Shown: positions 54,118 to 63,272, counted from the stretch's first letter. The stretch: 64,000 nucleotides of DNA from CAYFUT01 sp964346395 (GCA_964346395.1 CAYFUT010000006.1:1-64000); one strand, 5' to 3'. Notes: generated from the sequence alone by a model not told the origin. Made by a program: numbers and translations.

Positions 54118-54972
54118 ATGGCAGAAGAGAGTTATGATTTGGTAATTGTTGGGGGAGGTCCAGCCGGGTTGTCCGCGGCAATTAATGCCCGGGCTCGAGA
54201 TAAAAGTGTAGCTATTTTTGAAAGTGCTGAGTTAGCGAAAAAGATTGACTGGGCACCCGAAGTTAATAATTATTTAGGCTTTAGTAATGTATCAGGCCCG
54301 GAGTTAGCTGATAAGTTTATAGAGCACGTTCGTGATTTGGGAGTTCCTATAATTCAGCAAAAAGTAGTTAAAGCTTATTCGATGGGTGACCGAGTAATGC
54401 TGACTACTAATCGAGAAAATTACGAGGCTAAAAAATTGATTCTGGCAATTGGAGTACTGCAAGAAGCTGAACTTGATGGAGAAGAAGAATTTGTAGGTCA
54501 AGGCGTAAGCTATTGTGCTACTTGTGATGGGAAATTATATGAAAATGATGATGTAATGGTAATTAGTGATAGTGTCCATCATGAAGAAGAAGCTAATTTT
54601 CTGGCTGGACTTTGTGCAAATATATATTATATTGCTCAGTATGAAGAAACAGAAAATTTAGATGAAAGAATTGAGGTTATTGACGGAGAACCAGAAGCAA
54701 TTAAGGGAGAAGAGACAGCAGAAAAAGTAGTTTTAAATAATGGTGAATATGAAGTAGATGGAGTCTTTATTCTGCGGGAAACTGTGCCTCCAACAGAAAT
54801 TGTGCCTGGTTTGGAGTTGGACGGGAATTATGTTCAGGTGGATGAAGATTTGCAAACAAATGTAGATGGGGTTTATGCTGCTGGAGACTGTATAGGGGAG
54901 CCATTGCAGATTTCGAAAGCAGTTGGAGAAGGACAAATTGCTGCTTTGAATGCGGCAGAAGAAATTGACTAA
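54118..54972 (+). CDS. Thioredoxin reductase-like flavoprotein without an NADPH site
   Basis: A 284-aa TrxR-fold protein: FAD motif VGGGPAGLSAAINAR, redox pair CATC (Cys133/Cys136) in GVSYCATCDGKLY, and C-terminal YAAGDC. The central nucleotide domain is degenerate: the expected GxGxxA motif is ISDSVHHEEEAN and no HRRxxxR is present. It resembles the ferredoxin-dependent flavin thioredoxin reductases of anaerobes, which lack NADPH motifs; this is a family-level inference. ATG 54118 follows GAGGTGA; an in-frame start at 54073 has no ribosome site. Confidence 0.85.
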   Translation: MAEESYDLVIVGGGPAGLSAAINARARDKSVAIFESAELAKKIDWAPEVNNYLGFSNVSGPELADKFIEHVRDLGVPIIQQKVVKAYSMGDRVMLTTNRENYEAKKLILAIGVLQEAELDGEEEFVGQGVSYCATCDGKLYENDDVMVISDSVHHEEEANFLAGLCANIYYIAQYEETENLDERIEVIDGEPEAIKGEETAEKVVLNNGEYEVDGVFILRETVPPTEIVPGLELDGNYVQVDEDLQTNVDGVYAAGDCIGEPLQISKAVGEGQIAALNAAEEID

Positions 54973-54987
54973 AGAGAATAAATAAAA

Positions 54988-55020
54988 AGATAGCACCTAA
55001 AACAGGTGCTATCTTTTTTT
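54988..55020 (+). terminator. Terminator after the TrxR-like gene
   Basis: AGATAGCACCT and AGGTGCTATCT around an AAAAC loop, then seven T. Confidence 0.9.
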
Positions 55021-55240
55021 ATTTGTGGTATAATAATAAGAAGAAGTTGCTGAATAGGTTGCAGGCGATTAAAAAACTCTTTTAAAGTAGTAATATTCTT
55101 CACTCTTCTCTAAATATTGCTCTTAAATCAATGAATAAAATTATTTTATTTTAAAATACTTATAATAAGAGTAAGGAGTTTATAATTTTATCAAGTTTAT
55201 AGCCAATCTCCTTAAAATTTATAGATAGTAGGTGATGCAA

Positions 55241-55636
55241 ATGAATAAACTGGCAATAGTAGGAATTGGTGATGTACGACGCCGGGATAAAGGGGTTACA
55301 ATCTATCTATTAGATAAATTACAGCAGATGTTATCTAAAGTGGATATTTCTTTTATTCACATTAAATCATCTGGTCAAGAATTATCAGATTTGCTAACAA
55401 CTATTCAGGCGGATAAAGTGCTAATTTTGGATACTGACTGTGAAGTAGTAGAATCAGGAAACCTAAATTATTTGAAACTAACAGTAACTGGTGATAAAAG
55501 TTTTGAAGAGTTATTAGTAGTTACAATTGGAATTTTAAGTGATGAGTGGGGGAAGAAATTGTCAGGAACTATTAGTAAAAATTTTTTTGAAATCTTACAG
55601 AAAGTATTTGATTTGGCCTGTAGTTTATTGAATTAA
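55241..55636 (+). CDS. Hydrogenase maturation protease-like protein, divergent
   Basis: A 131-aa protein with the N-terminal motif of HybD/HycI-type endopeptidases (LAIVGIGDVRRRDKGVTIYLLDKL; typical GxGNxxxxDDG). The metal-binding acidic residues are partly changed (Asp for Asn, Lys for the second Asp). The rest is short for the family. No NiFe hydrogenase is in the window, so its target, and even its activity, is unclear. ATG 55241 follows AGGTGATG; an in-frame GTG at 55232 is an alternative. Confidence 0.6.
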   Translation: MNKLAIVGIGDVRRRDKGVTIYLLDKLQQMLSKVDISFIHIKSSGQELSDLLTTIQADKVLILDTDCEVVESGNLNYLKLTVTGDKSFEELLVVTIGILSDEWGKKLSGTISKNFFEILQKVFDLACSLLN

Positions 55637-55674
55637 GAAGTGAGCTAGGAATGGATAAATTAAATGCAACTATT

Positions 55675-55711
55675 GAGTAGCGACTTGATATATCAAGTCG
55701 CTACTCTTTTT
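55675..55711 (+). terminator. Terminator, fully palindromic
   Basis: A 32-base perfect palindrome (GAGTAGCGACTTGATA and complement, 55675-55706) followed by TTTTT. Confidence 0.9.
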
Positions 55712-55847
55712 ATAAGAATATTTTTGTTTCCAACTTAGTTTAGTTTGAGTTGAGATTAAGCAAAGGGAATTGTTTTTTTAATCTGGTTGACTTAAAATCA
55801 ATCTCAGTCTCAAGCTAAGTTGTTTCAACTAGAATAAGGGAAGAAAG

Positions 55848-55877
55848 TTGACAGTGCCTGGGAATGTAATGTATAAT
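55848..55877 (+). promoter_or_regulatory. Promoter of the fur gene
   Basis: TTGACA (55848-55853), an 18-base spacer and TATAAT (55872-55877). Upstream, 55740-55835 holds an imperfect inverted repeat (GAGTTGAGATT with AATCTCAGTCTC) of unknown role. Confidence 0.85.
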
Positions 55878-55912
55878 TAAAATAAATTCTGAACTTAGTG
55901 GGTGAGATAATT

Positions 55913-56350
55913 ATGAAGGAAGAAATTGAACAGTTGAAAAAAATGTTGGCAGCAGAAAATTATAAACTGACGTCACAGCGGGAACAGATTTTAAAGATAC
56001 TTCTCGATAAGGAAGGAGAACATCTCAGTGCTGAAGAGGTATATAATATATTACAGGAGAAAAAATTGGGGATTGGGTTGGCTACTGTTTACAGAACTTT
56101 GGAATTGTTTTGTGAATTAGGGATTGTCCAACAGCTTGATTTTGATGAAGATAGGCGCCGTTATGAGTTAAGGCAGGGCGATAGTATTCATCACCATCAT
56201 TTAGTTTGTTTTAAGTGCGGGCGGGTAATTGAATTTAATGATCAGATTTTAGAAGATTTTGAAGAAAATCTACAGGATAAGTATAATTTCGAAGTAGAAG
56301 AGCACCAGATAAAGTTTTACGGATACTGCGAGGAATGTAAAAAAGAATAA
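55913..56350 (+). CDS. Fur-family metal-responsive repressor
   Basis: A 145-aa Fur/PerR/Zur-type regulator: winged HTH in residues 1-80 (YKLTSQREQILKILLDKEGEHLSAEEVYN, LATVYRTLELFCELGIVQ), metal site HHHHLVCFKCGRVIEF with the structural zinc CxxC, and a second CEECKKE at the C-terminus. Whether it senses Fe, Zn or peroxide cannot be told by eye. ATG 55913 is chosen over an in-frame GTG at 55898. Confidence 0.92.
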   Translation: MKEEIEQLKKMLAAENYKLTSQREQILKILLDKEGEHLSAEEVYNILQEKKLGIGLATVYRTLELFCELGIVQQLDFDEDRRRYELRQGDSIHHHHLVCFKCGRVIEFNDQILEDFEENLQDKYNFEVEEHQIKFYGYCEECKKE

Positions 56351-56361
56351 CCTTTGGTTTA

Positions 56362-56388
56362 GAGATTCCAGGCAGCTGGAGTCTTTTT
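56362..56388 (+). terminator. Terminator after fur
   Basis: GATTCCAG (56364-56371) with CTGGAGTC (56376-56383), then a T tract. Confidence 0.8.
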
Positions 56389-56433
56389 CTGTAATTTAAG
56401 GGTATTTTTTAAGTAAGTAAGGTGATAATAACT

Positions 56434-57819
56434 ATGGAAAAAATATCAATAATTAATAAATCATTGAATCGGATTAGCACTTCTGGATACTTAGTGGGCG
56501 GTTTTGTCAGGGACTTATTACTAGAGAAATCAGCAGCAGATATTGATTTAGTGATTGACGAGGAGGTAAAAGAAATAGCAGTTGAATTTGCCCGCCGGAC
56601 TGACGGCAATTTTGTAGTCTTGGATGAAAAAAGGAAGAATTATCGAGTGGTAGTTGATGAAGAAATTTATGATTTTTCTCTGCTGCAGGGCAGGTCAATC
56701 AGTGAAGACCTGTTAAGGCGAGATTTTACTATTAATGCTTGTGCCTTGCCGCTGACTAAAAAAGTAGTAGATGAATTAATAGCAGAGAACTGCCCAGAAG
56801 CAGAAATAATAGCTTTGGAATCAAGTCGCAAGGATTTAGAACAGGGAAAAATTCGAGCAACTAATCAAAATACATTTACAGATGATCCGCTGCGTCTGCT
56901 GCGAGCAGTCAGATTTAAGGCAGAATTAGGCTATGAAATAGTGGCTGAGACTGAGCGAAAGATGCAGCAGGCGGCAGGAAAATTAGTTACAGCGGCAGCT
57001 GAGCGCATTAAAGATGAATTAATGAAAATTTTCCAGGCTCCTCAGGCCGCGTTTAATACAGCATACTTAGAGGAGAAATTTGGAGTATTTTCGCTGCTAA
57101 TTTCTGATGTCAGTGAATTGAAAAAGAGAGGACAATGCAAATACCATCAAGAAGATATCTGGACTCATTCAGTATATGCAGTAGAAAAATTAGAACAGTT
57201 GGCAGCAGATGAATTTTGGGCTCAGCGAATAAAAAAGGATAATTGGCCGCTGCTTAAATTAGGGGGAGTAGTACATGATATAGGAAAGTTATTGACCGAA
57301 GAGGTGGTAGAGGGAAAAACTTGTTTTTACGGTCATCAAAAAGAAGGAGCCCCTTATGTGGCATCTATCTTAGAACAATTAGCTTTTAGCAGACGGGAAA
57401 TCAAATATATGAAGACTCTAGTTAGGTATCATATGCGGCCGCTAAATCTATATTCAGCCGAAGATTTAACCTTTAAGGGGAAGTACCGCCTGTTCAGGGC
57501 TATAGAAGATTGGACGCCGGATGTCTGTCTGTTAGCAGCAGCGGATATGTTGAGTACAGTAAATTTGAATGGTGGGGGAGCGGCAGCAGGTAGCCGCCAG
57601 TTTTTGCGGGACTTAGTGCGGGAGCGGGAAGAACAAACAGCTAAAACTGAACCACAATTAGTTTCTGGGAATGATATTATGGATACTTTTTCGGTGCCCG
57701 AAGGTCCGAGAGTGGGAGAACTGCTAGCGGTAGTAAAAGAAGCTCAAGCAGCAGGAAAAATTAATACTAGGGAGGAAGCCCTCAATTATTTACAGGAAAT
57801 AATTGACAATCAGGGCTAG
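56434..57819 (+). CDS. Poly(A) polymerase/CCA-adding-family nucleotidyltransferase with HD domain
   Basis: A 461-aa class II nucleotidyltransferase: GYLVGGFVRDLLL, the catalytic DIDLVID pair, DLLRRDFTINACAL, and DPLRLLRAVRFKAELGY. The central HD domain has GGVVHDIGKLL and the upstream His in HQEDIWTHSVYAVEKL. It may repair tRNA CCA ends or add poly(A); the two cannot be separated by eye. ATG 56434 is preceded by AAGGTGATAAT; an in-frame GTG at 56422 is less well placed. Confidence 0.9.
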   Translation: MEKISIINKSLNRISTSGYLVGGFVRDLLLEKSAADIDLVIDEEVKEIAVEFARRTDGNFVVLDEKRKNYRVVVDEEIYDFSLLQGRSISEDLLRRDFTINACALPLTKKVVDELIAENCPEAEIIALESSRKDLEQGKIRATNQNTFTDDPLRLLRAVRFKAELGYEIVAETERKMQQAAGKLVTAAAERIKDELMKIFQAPQAAFNTAYLEEKFGVFSLLISDVSELKKRGQCKYHQEDIWTHSVYAVEKLEQLAADEFWAQRIKKDNWPLLKLGGVVHDIGKLLTEEVVEGKTCFYGHQKEGAPYVASILEQLAFSRREIKYMKTLVRYHMRPLNLYSAEDLTFKGKYRLFRAIEDWTPDVCLLAAADMLSTVNLNGGGAAAGSRQFLRDLVREREEQTAKTEPQLVSGNDIMDTFSVPEGPRVGELLAVVKEAQAAGKINTREEALNYLQEIIDNQG

Positions 57820-57869
57820 CTAGTTTACAATGGAAGTAAAAGAGTTGGAGTAGGCAAGGAGGAATAAGA

Positions 57870-58613
57870 GTGAAGTTGACTGTGTTGGGTAATCGATCTC
57901 CCTATCCTATTCAAGGCGCCGGGGGATCGGGGTATTTACTGCAGACAGCAGGACAAAATATTTTACTGGATGTTGGCCCGGGGACACTACATAATTTGGA
58001 CTGCTTAATTGATTATCATCAGTTAGATGCAGTTATTATTTCTCATTTACATGAGGATCACTGGCTTGATCTGTATCCTTTGCATTATGCAATTAAACGG
58101 AGTTTGCAGCAGGGACAGCGTAAAGATGCTTTAGCAGTTTATTTGCCTTTTAGCGAAGGGATAGAAGCTGAATATTTACAGCAGAAATTAGGGCAGGAGT
58201 ATCACCTACAGCCAATTGGAGAGGATAAAGAAATTAAGTTAAAGGATGTAAGAATTACATTTAGGCAGACGCAGCATTCGAAAGAGTGTTATGCTTTGCG
58301 GGTTGAACAGTTTGGACGGGCTTTAGGTTATACAGCCGATACAGCTTGGGATCCCAGTTTGGCTGAATTTCTGGCAGATGTAGATTTAATGTTAGCAGAA
58401 GCTACTTTGTTAAATGAAGATCAGGATGGTACTTTGCCGCATTTAACTGTTCAGGAGGCAGTAGAGTTGGGGCATTTGGCCCGGGCAGATAAGACTATTT
58501 TAACTCATTTAGGCTCAGAATATGATAAAGAAGAAATAATCCGCCAGATTCCGACGTCTGCTTTTGATATTGAAGTTAGCAAGGTGCTTAAGAGTTACTA
58601 TATACTTTTTTAA
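57870..58613 (+). CDS. Metallo-beta-lactamase-fold hydrolase
   Basis: A 247-aa MBL-fold protein of the RNase Z-like branch. Zinc motif SHLHEDHWLD, with further ligands in FRQTQHSKECYAL, GYTADTAW, LAEAT and LTHLGSEY. N-terminal TVLGNRSPYPIQGAGGSGYLLQ. Cytoplasmic; substrate unknown. GTG 57870 follows AAGGAGGAATAAGA. Confidence 0.85.
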   Translation: MKLTVLGNRSPYPIQGAGGSGYLLQTAGQNILLDVGPGTLHNLDCLIDYHQLDAVIISHLHEDHWLDLYPLHYAIKRSLQQGQRKDALAVYLPFSEGIEAEYLQQKLGQEYHLQPIGEDKEIKLKDVRITFRQTQHSKECYALRVEQFGRALGYTADTAWDPSLAEFLADVDLMLAEATLLNEDQDGTLPHLTVQEAVELGHLARADKTILTHLGSEYDKEEIIRQIPTSAFDIEVSKVLKSYYILF

Positions 58614-58665
58614 ATAAAAAATATACTGTATAATTGCAGAACTAAATTTAGTGAGGTGGGAAACT

Positions 58666-59262
58666 ATGAAATTATTTTTAGCTACTGGCAATCAGCATAA
58701 AGTAAAAGAGATGAAAAAGTTACTGTCGGATACTGATGTAGAGCTATTATCACAGGCTGATTATAATCAACTACCAGAAGTAATTGAAGATAGAGAAACT
58801 TTTTGCGGCAATGCCCTCAAGAAAGCGCAAGAAATAGGAACTTATGTTAACTTGCCAGCAATTGCTGATGATTCAGGACTAGTAGTAGAGGCTTTGAATG
58901 GTAAACCAGGAGTCTATTCGGCGCGGTTTGCAGGTCCCCAGGCTACAGATGAAGATAATAATCAGAAATTGCTTAAGTTGTTGGCAGAGGTACCTACTGG
59001 AGAGCGTCAGGCTCGTTTTACTTGTGCTATGGCATTCGTCAGTCCAGAGGGGGAGGAGGAAATAGTAGTTGGTAACTGCCCAGGTGAAATTGCCCGTCAG
59101 CCGCAGGGAAAGACAGGTTTTGGTTATGATCCTTTATTTGTTCCGGAAGGCTATAGTCAAAGTTTTGCTCAATTAGGAGCAGAAGTAAAAAATAAAATCA
59201 GCCACCGAGCTAAGGCACTACAGAAGATGAAACGGGTATTAAAGCAGAAAGATTTGGTATAG
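58666..59262 (+). CDS. rdgB: XTP/dITP diphosphatase (RdgB/HAM1)
   Basis: House-cleaning pyrophosphatase removing non-canonical purine NTPs. 198 aa. Motifs: LFLATGNQHKVKEMKKLL, AIADDSGLVVEALNGKPGVYSARFAG, and GKTGFGYDPLFVPEGY, SHRAKAL. ATG 58666 follows GAGGTGGG; an in-frame GTG at 58651 would include the ribosome site. The next gene starts at the base after its stop. Confidence 0.95.
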   Translation: MKLFLATGNQHKVKEMKKLLSDTDVELLSQADYNQLPEVIEDRETFCGNALKKAQEIGTYVNLPAIADDSGLVVEALNGKPGVYSARFAGPQATDEDNNQKLLKLLAEVPTGERQARFTCAMAFVSPEGEEEIVVGNCPGEIARQPQGKTGFGYDPLFVPEGYSQSFAQLGAEVKNKISHRAKALQKMKRVLKQKDLV

Positions 59263-60588
59263 ATGAAGGCAAAAGCTTATCTTTTTCTTATCTGTTTGAT
59301 TTTACTTACTTATAGTTTGACAGTTAATGCTGTCGAAATTGGCGGTCAATTTAAAACTGTTTTTGATAAAGCCTATTATGGTGATCATAATGAATTGACG
59401 GCCGCTGTCTGGGCTGCTGATGATATTCTGGATTTGAATTTGTATAATAAGCAGGGAGCTACTATTGAGGATATTTTGGAATTGCCGATGAATGAAGAGT
59501 TTAAGCAGGAATACCTTTTTAATATTAGCGGAAAAGTAAAAGAAAATATTGATTTTAACTTTGATCTGGAAGCTGAGAAGCATTTTATTGAGAACAAGCG
59601 GAAAGTAGGCGATGAATCGCGCTGGGATCCAGGGAGAGAACTGCAGCTTGATAGAGCATTATTAGAAGTTCTAGGAACTAACTATCAGCTTAAATTAGGT
59701 GATTTGGATGATTTTAGGGCGGAAGATTATTTTTTAGCCGAGAAGGATATAGATGGGTTTTTATTTCAAAATGATAATTTGTTTGTATTTGGCGGCGGTT
59801 ATAATCCGGACTATCTTAACCCAAAAGATTTCAATTACCAAAAAGATTATGTAGGACTGGTTCTCAATAAAAAAGTAGGAGCCTATAAAATTAAAGGTAA
59901 GTATTATCTAATTAATGATAGAGAAGTAGATAATTTGGCGCTGGAAGTAGAACGATATTTCAAGCATGATTTGCAAGCAGATGTAGAAGTGGTAGCTAAT
60001 ACATCTAATCAACAATACAATCAGGAAAGAAAAAAAAAGGGGCTGCTGTTGAACTTAACAGCTGCGGGTCAACTAAGCCAGTTTGATTTTAGCTCTGAAC
60101 TAGAAAGTGTCAGTCAAGATTTCCAGCCTGTTTGTACTGACCAGGTAGAAACGGGAACTACTAAGGCTAGTTTTGCAGGCAAGACTAACTTTAACAGGTT
60201 CAAACCAGGTTTTAAAGTGGAAGTTAATAATGAAAAAAAGCAAAGAGAAGAGTACAAGATTAAAGTCGGAAGTGATTATAGTTTAACTGCAGCTAATGAA
60301 GTTAAAGCGTATTATACCTTGACCACTGATGATTTTGATAGTTTAGATTCTAATTTAATTGTAAGTACTAGGCTTACTAATAAGTTGAATGATAAAATTT
60401 CTTTAAGTGGTAAGCTGCTGGGGCAGGTAGAGCAAGAACTCAGTTATATTTTAGGAGAAATTGGATATACGCAGAATATAGCTTCTAATATTAAGTGGCT
60501 AATAAAAGCAAATTATTTATATGGTGAAACTGAAACTAAAAATAGTTTAGGGAATAGATTATATAGTAAATATATAATTAAATTTTAA
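59263..60588 (+). CDS. Exported protein, probable outer-membrane beta-barrel
   Basis: A 441-aa protein with a Sec signal peptide (residues 1-23, MKAKAYLFLICLILLTYSLTVNA). The mature part is rich in alternating polar/aromatic strands and ends YSKYIIKF. A final Phe on an amphipathic strand is the classic outer-membrane insertion signal. I do not recognise a family. ATG 59263 abuts the rdgB stop. It is followed 10 bases later by a secreted PAP2 phosphatase. It supports a diderm cell envelope for the host. Confidence 0.7.
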   Translation: MKAKAYLFLICLILLTYSLTVNAVEIGGQFKTVFDKAYYGDHNELTAAVWAADDILDLNLYNKQGATIEDILELPMNEEFKQEYLFNISGKVKENIDFNFDLEAEKHFIENKRKVGDESRWDPGRELQLDRALLEVLGTNYQLKLGDLDDFRAEDYFLAEKDIDGFLFQNDNLFVFGGGYNPDYLNPKDFNYQKDYVGLVLNKKVGAYKIKGKYYLINDREVDNLALEVERYFKHDLQADVEVVANTSNQQYNQERKKKGLLLNLTAAGQLSQFDFSSELESVSQDFQPVCTDQVETGTTKASFAGKTNFNRFKPGFKVEVNNEKKQREEYKIKVGSDYSLTAANEVKAYYTLTTDDFDSLDSNLIVSTRLTNKLNDKISLSGKLLGQVEQELSYILGEIGYTQNIASNIKWLIKANYLYGETETKNSLGNRLYSKYIIKF

Positions 60589-60600
60589 GGAGGGCCCTTG

Positions 60601-61140
60601 ATGAAGGAGAAAAAAATTTGCTTGGGTTTAGTTGTTTTACTTTTTATTTTTACTTTGCCTGTAGAAGCTGGGGTTGAAAAAGAAGTTAGAGAAATTATTT
60701 TAAAAACTGATAGAGGATGGGTAGATGATTCAATGGGAGTTATTACTCATTTGGGAGATAAGGAAGTCATTGTGCCTGCTATGTTAGTATCTCCGGCTGA
60801 ATTAAGACGGGATGCAGTGTTCGGATTTGCAGTTAGCCAGTTAATAACCGAAGGGTTAAAATATTCTATTGGGAAAACCCGTCCTAATACAGGTAGGAGA
60901 GATTTTGAACCTTTTTCTGGGCATAAATCATTTCCTTCCGGTCATGCTGCGGGTTCCTTTGCTTTTGCAACTGCTATAGCAGAACATTATCCTGACTATA
61001 AACTTGTTGCCTATACTACGGCTACCTTGATAGCAGCTAGTAGGCTATATGAAGATAAACACTGGGTGTCGGATGTAGTAGTTGGTTCAGCAATTGGTCA
61101 TTATACTACGAAATGTATGATTCGTACCTGGGAATGGTAA
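60601..61140 (+). CDS. Exported PAP2-family phosphatase
   Basis: A 179-aa PAP2 phosphatase with a signal peptide or N-terminal anchor (residues 1-24). The three PAP2 motifs are present: KYSIGKTRP, SFPSGHAAGSF and SRLYEDKHWVSDVVVG. It likely dephosphorylates lipid phosphates such as undecaprenyl pyrophosphate or phosphatidic acid at the outer face of the membrane. ATG 60601 follows GGAGGGCCCTTG; TTG 60598 is possible. Confidence 0.88.
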   Translation: MKEKKICLGLVVLLFIFTLPVEAGVEKEVREIILKTDRGWVDDSMGVITHLGDKEVIVPAMLVSPAELRRDAVFGFAVSQLITEGLKYSIGKTRPNTGRRDFEPFSGHKSFPSGHAAGSFAFATAIAEHYPDYKLVAYTTATLIAASRLYEDKHWVSDVVVGSAIGHYTTKCMIRTWEW

Positions 61141-61195
61141 TTAAATTATAAAATTATTTTAAGGGAATTTTATATTATTGAAGTGAGGTGTTACA

Positions 61196-61675
61196 ATGAA
61201 GATTGCAGTATTTAGCGATTCGCACGGGCCAATAGATGGAATTCGGCAGGGATTAAAAGAGTTACCAGAAGTAGATCAGTTGTTATTTGCTGGTGACGGG
61301 ATTAGAAATTTAGTTGATAGTAATCTTGCCCGCGAGCTTAAAATTGCGGCGGTAAAGGGAAATCGAGACCAAGGAATTGAATTTCCAGAAGAAAAAGTAG
61401 TTGAACTGGCCGGGAGAAAGTTTTTAGTTACTCATGGAGATGATTATGGGGTTCAGTGGGGATTAGATAAACTTGATTATCGAGCGCGAGAGTTGGGGGT
61501 GGAGGTAGTAATTTTCGGTCATACTCACCGCCGCTATGCTAACCAAAAGAATGGAATCTTGTTTTTTAATCCGGGAAGTATTACTTCACCCCGCGACCAG
61601 CTGCCGCCTAGTTATGGTTTGATTGAGATTAAGGAGGGGAAAATGAATTATACTCACTATGAAGTGAATGTTTGA
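61196..61675 (+). CDS. YfcE/MJ0936-type metallophosphoesterase
   Basis: A 159-aa calcineurin-like phosphodiesterase: VFSDSHGPIDGI, LLFAGDGIRN, AVKGNRDQG, VTHGDDYG, VIFGHTHRRYA and NPGSITSPR. Cytoplasmic; acts on phosphodiesters in vitro, natural substrate unknown. ATG 61196 follows GAGGTG. Confidence 0.93.
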   Translation: MKIAVFSDSHGPIDGIRQGLKELPEVDQLLFAGDGIRNLVDSNLARELKIAAVKGNRDQGIEFPEEKVVELAGRKFLVTHGDDYGVQWGLDKLDYRARELGVEVVIFGHTHRRYANQKNGILFFNPGSITSPRDQLPPSYGLIEIKEGKMNYTHYEVNV

Positions 61676-61994
61676 TTTAGTATTCGAGAGAATAAAGTAA
61701 TATATAGAGCTATACTGTAGTAAACTAAAGATAAACGAGTTAAACTAACATTATTTTCTTTTGACCTTATTTTTATTTTAAGTTATACTAATAACTGCTA
61801 TTTGAAAATGGGGAAAACCGTGTTAGATAGTAAGCTGCAAATGGTGATTAGTTAATCTTGAAGGCGGGCAATAAGCTTTTTTGAATGAGTACCTCGGAGG
61901 TTCCGAGGCGTTATTTTTATTACATAATCTTAAAAATAATTAGAAGTAAAAATTAGGTTGAAGATGCATAATATAGAGTAAGGAGGAAATAGGA
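61676..61994 (+). ncRNA. Leader or small RNA before trigger factor
   Basis: A strong promoter, TTGACC (61761-61766), 17 bases, TATACT (61784-61789), is followed about 100 bases later by a terminator: CCTCGGA (61892-61898) with TCCGAGG (61902-61908) and a T-rich tract. tig starts 80 bases further on. The transcript of about 120 bases could be a cis-regulatory leader or a free small RNA. I recognise no known riboswitch class. No gene is seen in this 319-base stretch. Confidence 0.5.
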
Positions 61995-63272
61995 ATGAAA
62001 GTAAAGACAGAAAAAACGACTGAGAATCAAGTTAAATTAGAAATTGAAGTAGATGTTGAACAGGTAGATGAAGCATTAGATCAGGCTTATCAAAAAGTGG
62101 TTCAAGATGTTGAGTTACCTGGTTTTAGAAAGGGGAAGGTGCCGCGGAAAATATTAGAACAAAAATATGGAGAAGAGGTTTTACATAAAGATGCGCTTAA
62201 TGTTTTATACTCAGAAGTTTATCCGGAGGCAGTAGAAGAAGCTGATTTGAATCCCATTGATCAGCCTGAGCTGTTAGATTTTGATTTAAAACAAGGTGAA
62301 CCGGCTGAACTTGTTTTTGAAGTAGAAGTAGAGCCGGAAGTTGAATTAGGAGATTATACAGATTTAGAAGTAGAAAAAGAAGAAGCAGAGGTAACGGAGG
62401 AAGAAATAGAGCAGGAATTAGAAGCTAGAAGGCAGAGAAATGCTCAATTAGCGGCTGTAGACCGCGAACGGGTAGAAGATGGCGATTTTGTAACTATTGA
62501 TTTTGAAGGTACTATTGATGGGGAACCTTTTGAAGGTGGTTCAGCGGAAGATTATAATTTAGAAATTGGTTCTGAACAGTTTATTCCGGGGTTTGAAGAT
62601 CAGTTAGTAGGGACTCAAGTTGATCAAACCGTAACGGTAGAAGCCACTTTTCCGGATGGTTATCAAAAGCAAGAGATAGCTGGGGAAGAAGCAGTATTTG
62701 AAGTGACCATTAAGGAAATAAAAGAAAAAGAGGTACCGGAATTAGATGATGAATTTGCCAAGGATTTAGGCTTTGATTCTCTGGAAGAGATGGAAGCTGA
62801 TATTAGAGAAGATATAGCAGACAGAAAGCAGCAGCAAGTAGAAAGAGAATATGAAAACAAACTGGTTGAAGGAGTAGTAGATAACGTGGAAGTTACTGTT
62901 CCGGAAACAATGGTGGACAGTCAAATTGACAGTATGATGCAGCAGATGAAGATGCAGGCGCAGCAGCAGGGAATTGATTTTGATGACTATATGGAAATGA
63001 CGGGCATGGATGAGTCATCTTTACGCGACCAGCATTGGGAAGAAGCTGAAAACCGAGTAAAATCTAATTTGGCTCTTGATGCAATTGCCGAAGAAGAGGA
63101 ATTGGAAGTTAGTGAGGAAGAACTTGATGAGAAGCTGACAGAAATTGCAGAAGCTCAGGACCAAGATAAGGAACAGGTGAAGGCTTTCTTGCAGATGCAG
63201 GGCCAATTAGAAATGTTAAAAGAGAATTTAAAACGAGAAAAAGCGATTGATTTTTTAAAGGAAAATAATTAA
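61995..63272 (+). CDS. tig: Trigger factor
   Basis: Ribosome-bound chaperone with peptidyl-prolyl isomerase activity. 425 aa, usual length. N-terminal ribosome-binding signature GFRKGKVPRKILEQKYG, FKBP domain around residues 155-245 (DGDFVTIDFEGTIDGEPFEGG, FIPGFEDQLVGTQ), and a helical C-terminal arm. Highly acidic. ATG 61995 follows AAGGAGGAAATAGGA. It is followed by clpP and clpX, a common order. Confidence 0.97.
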   Translation: MKVKTEKTTENQVKLEIEVDVEQVDEALDQAYQKVVQDVELPGFRKGKVPRKILEQKYGEEVLHKDALNVLYSEVYPEAVEEADLNPIDQPELLDFDLKQGEPAELVFEVEVEPEVELGDYTDLEVEKEEAEVTEEEIEQELEARRQRNAQLAAVDRERVEDGDFVTIDFEGTIDGEPFEGGSAEDYNLEIGSEQFIPGFEDQLVGTQVDQTVTVEATFPDGYQKQEIAGEEAVFEVTIKEIKEKEVPELDDEFAKDLGFDSLEEMEADIREDIADRKQQQVEREYENKLVEGVVDNVEVTVPETMVDSQIDSMMQQMKMQAQQQGIDFDDYMEMTGMDESSLRDQHWEEAENRVKSNLALDAIAEEEELEVSEEELDEKLTEIAEAQDQDKEQVKAFLQMQGQLEMLKENLKREKAIDFLKENN

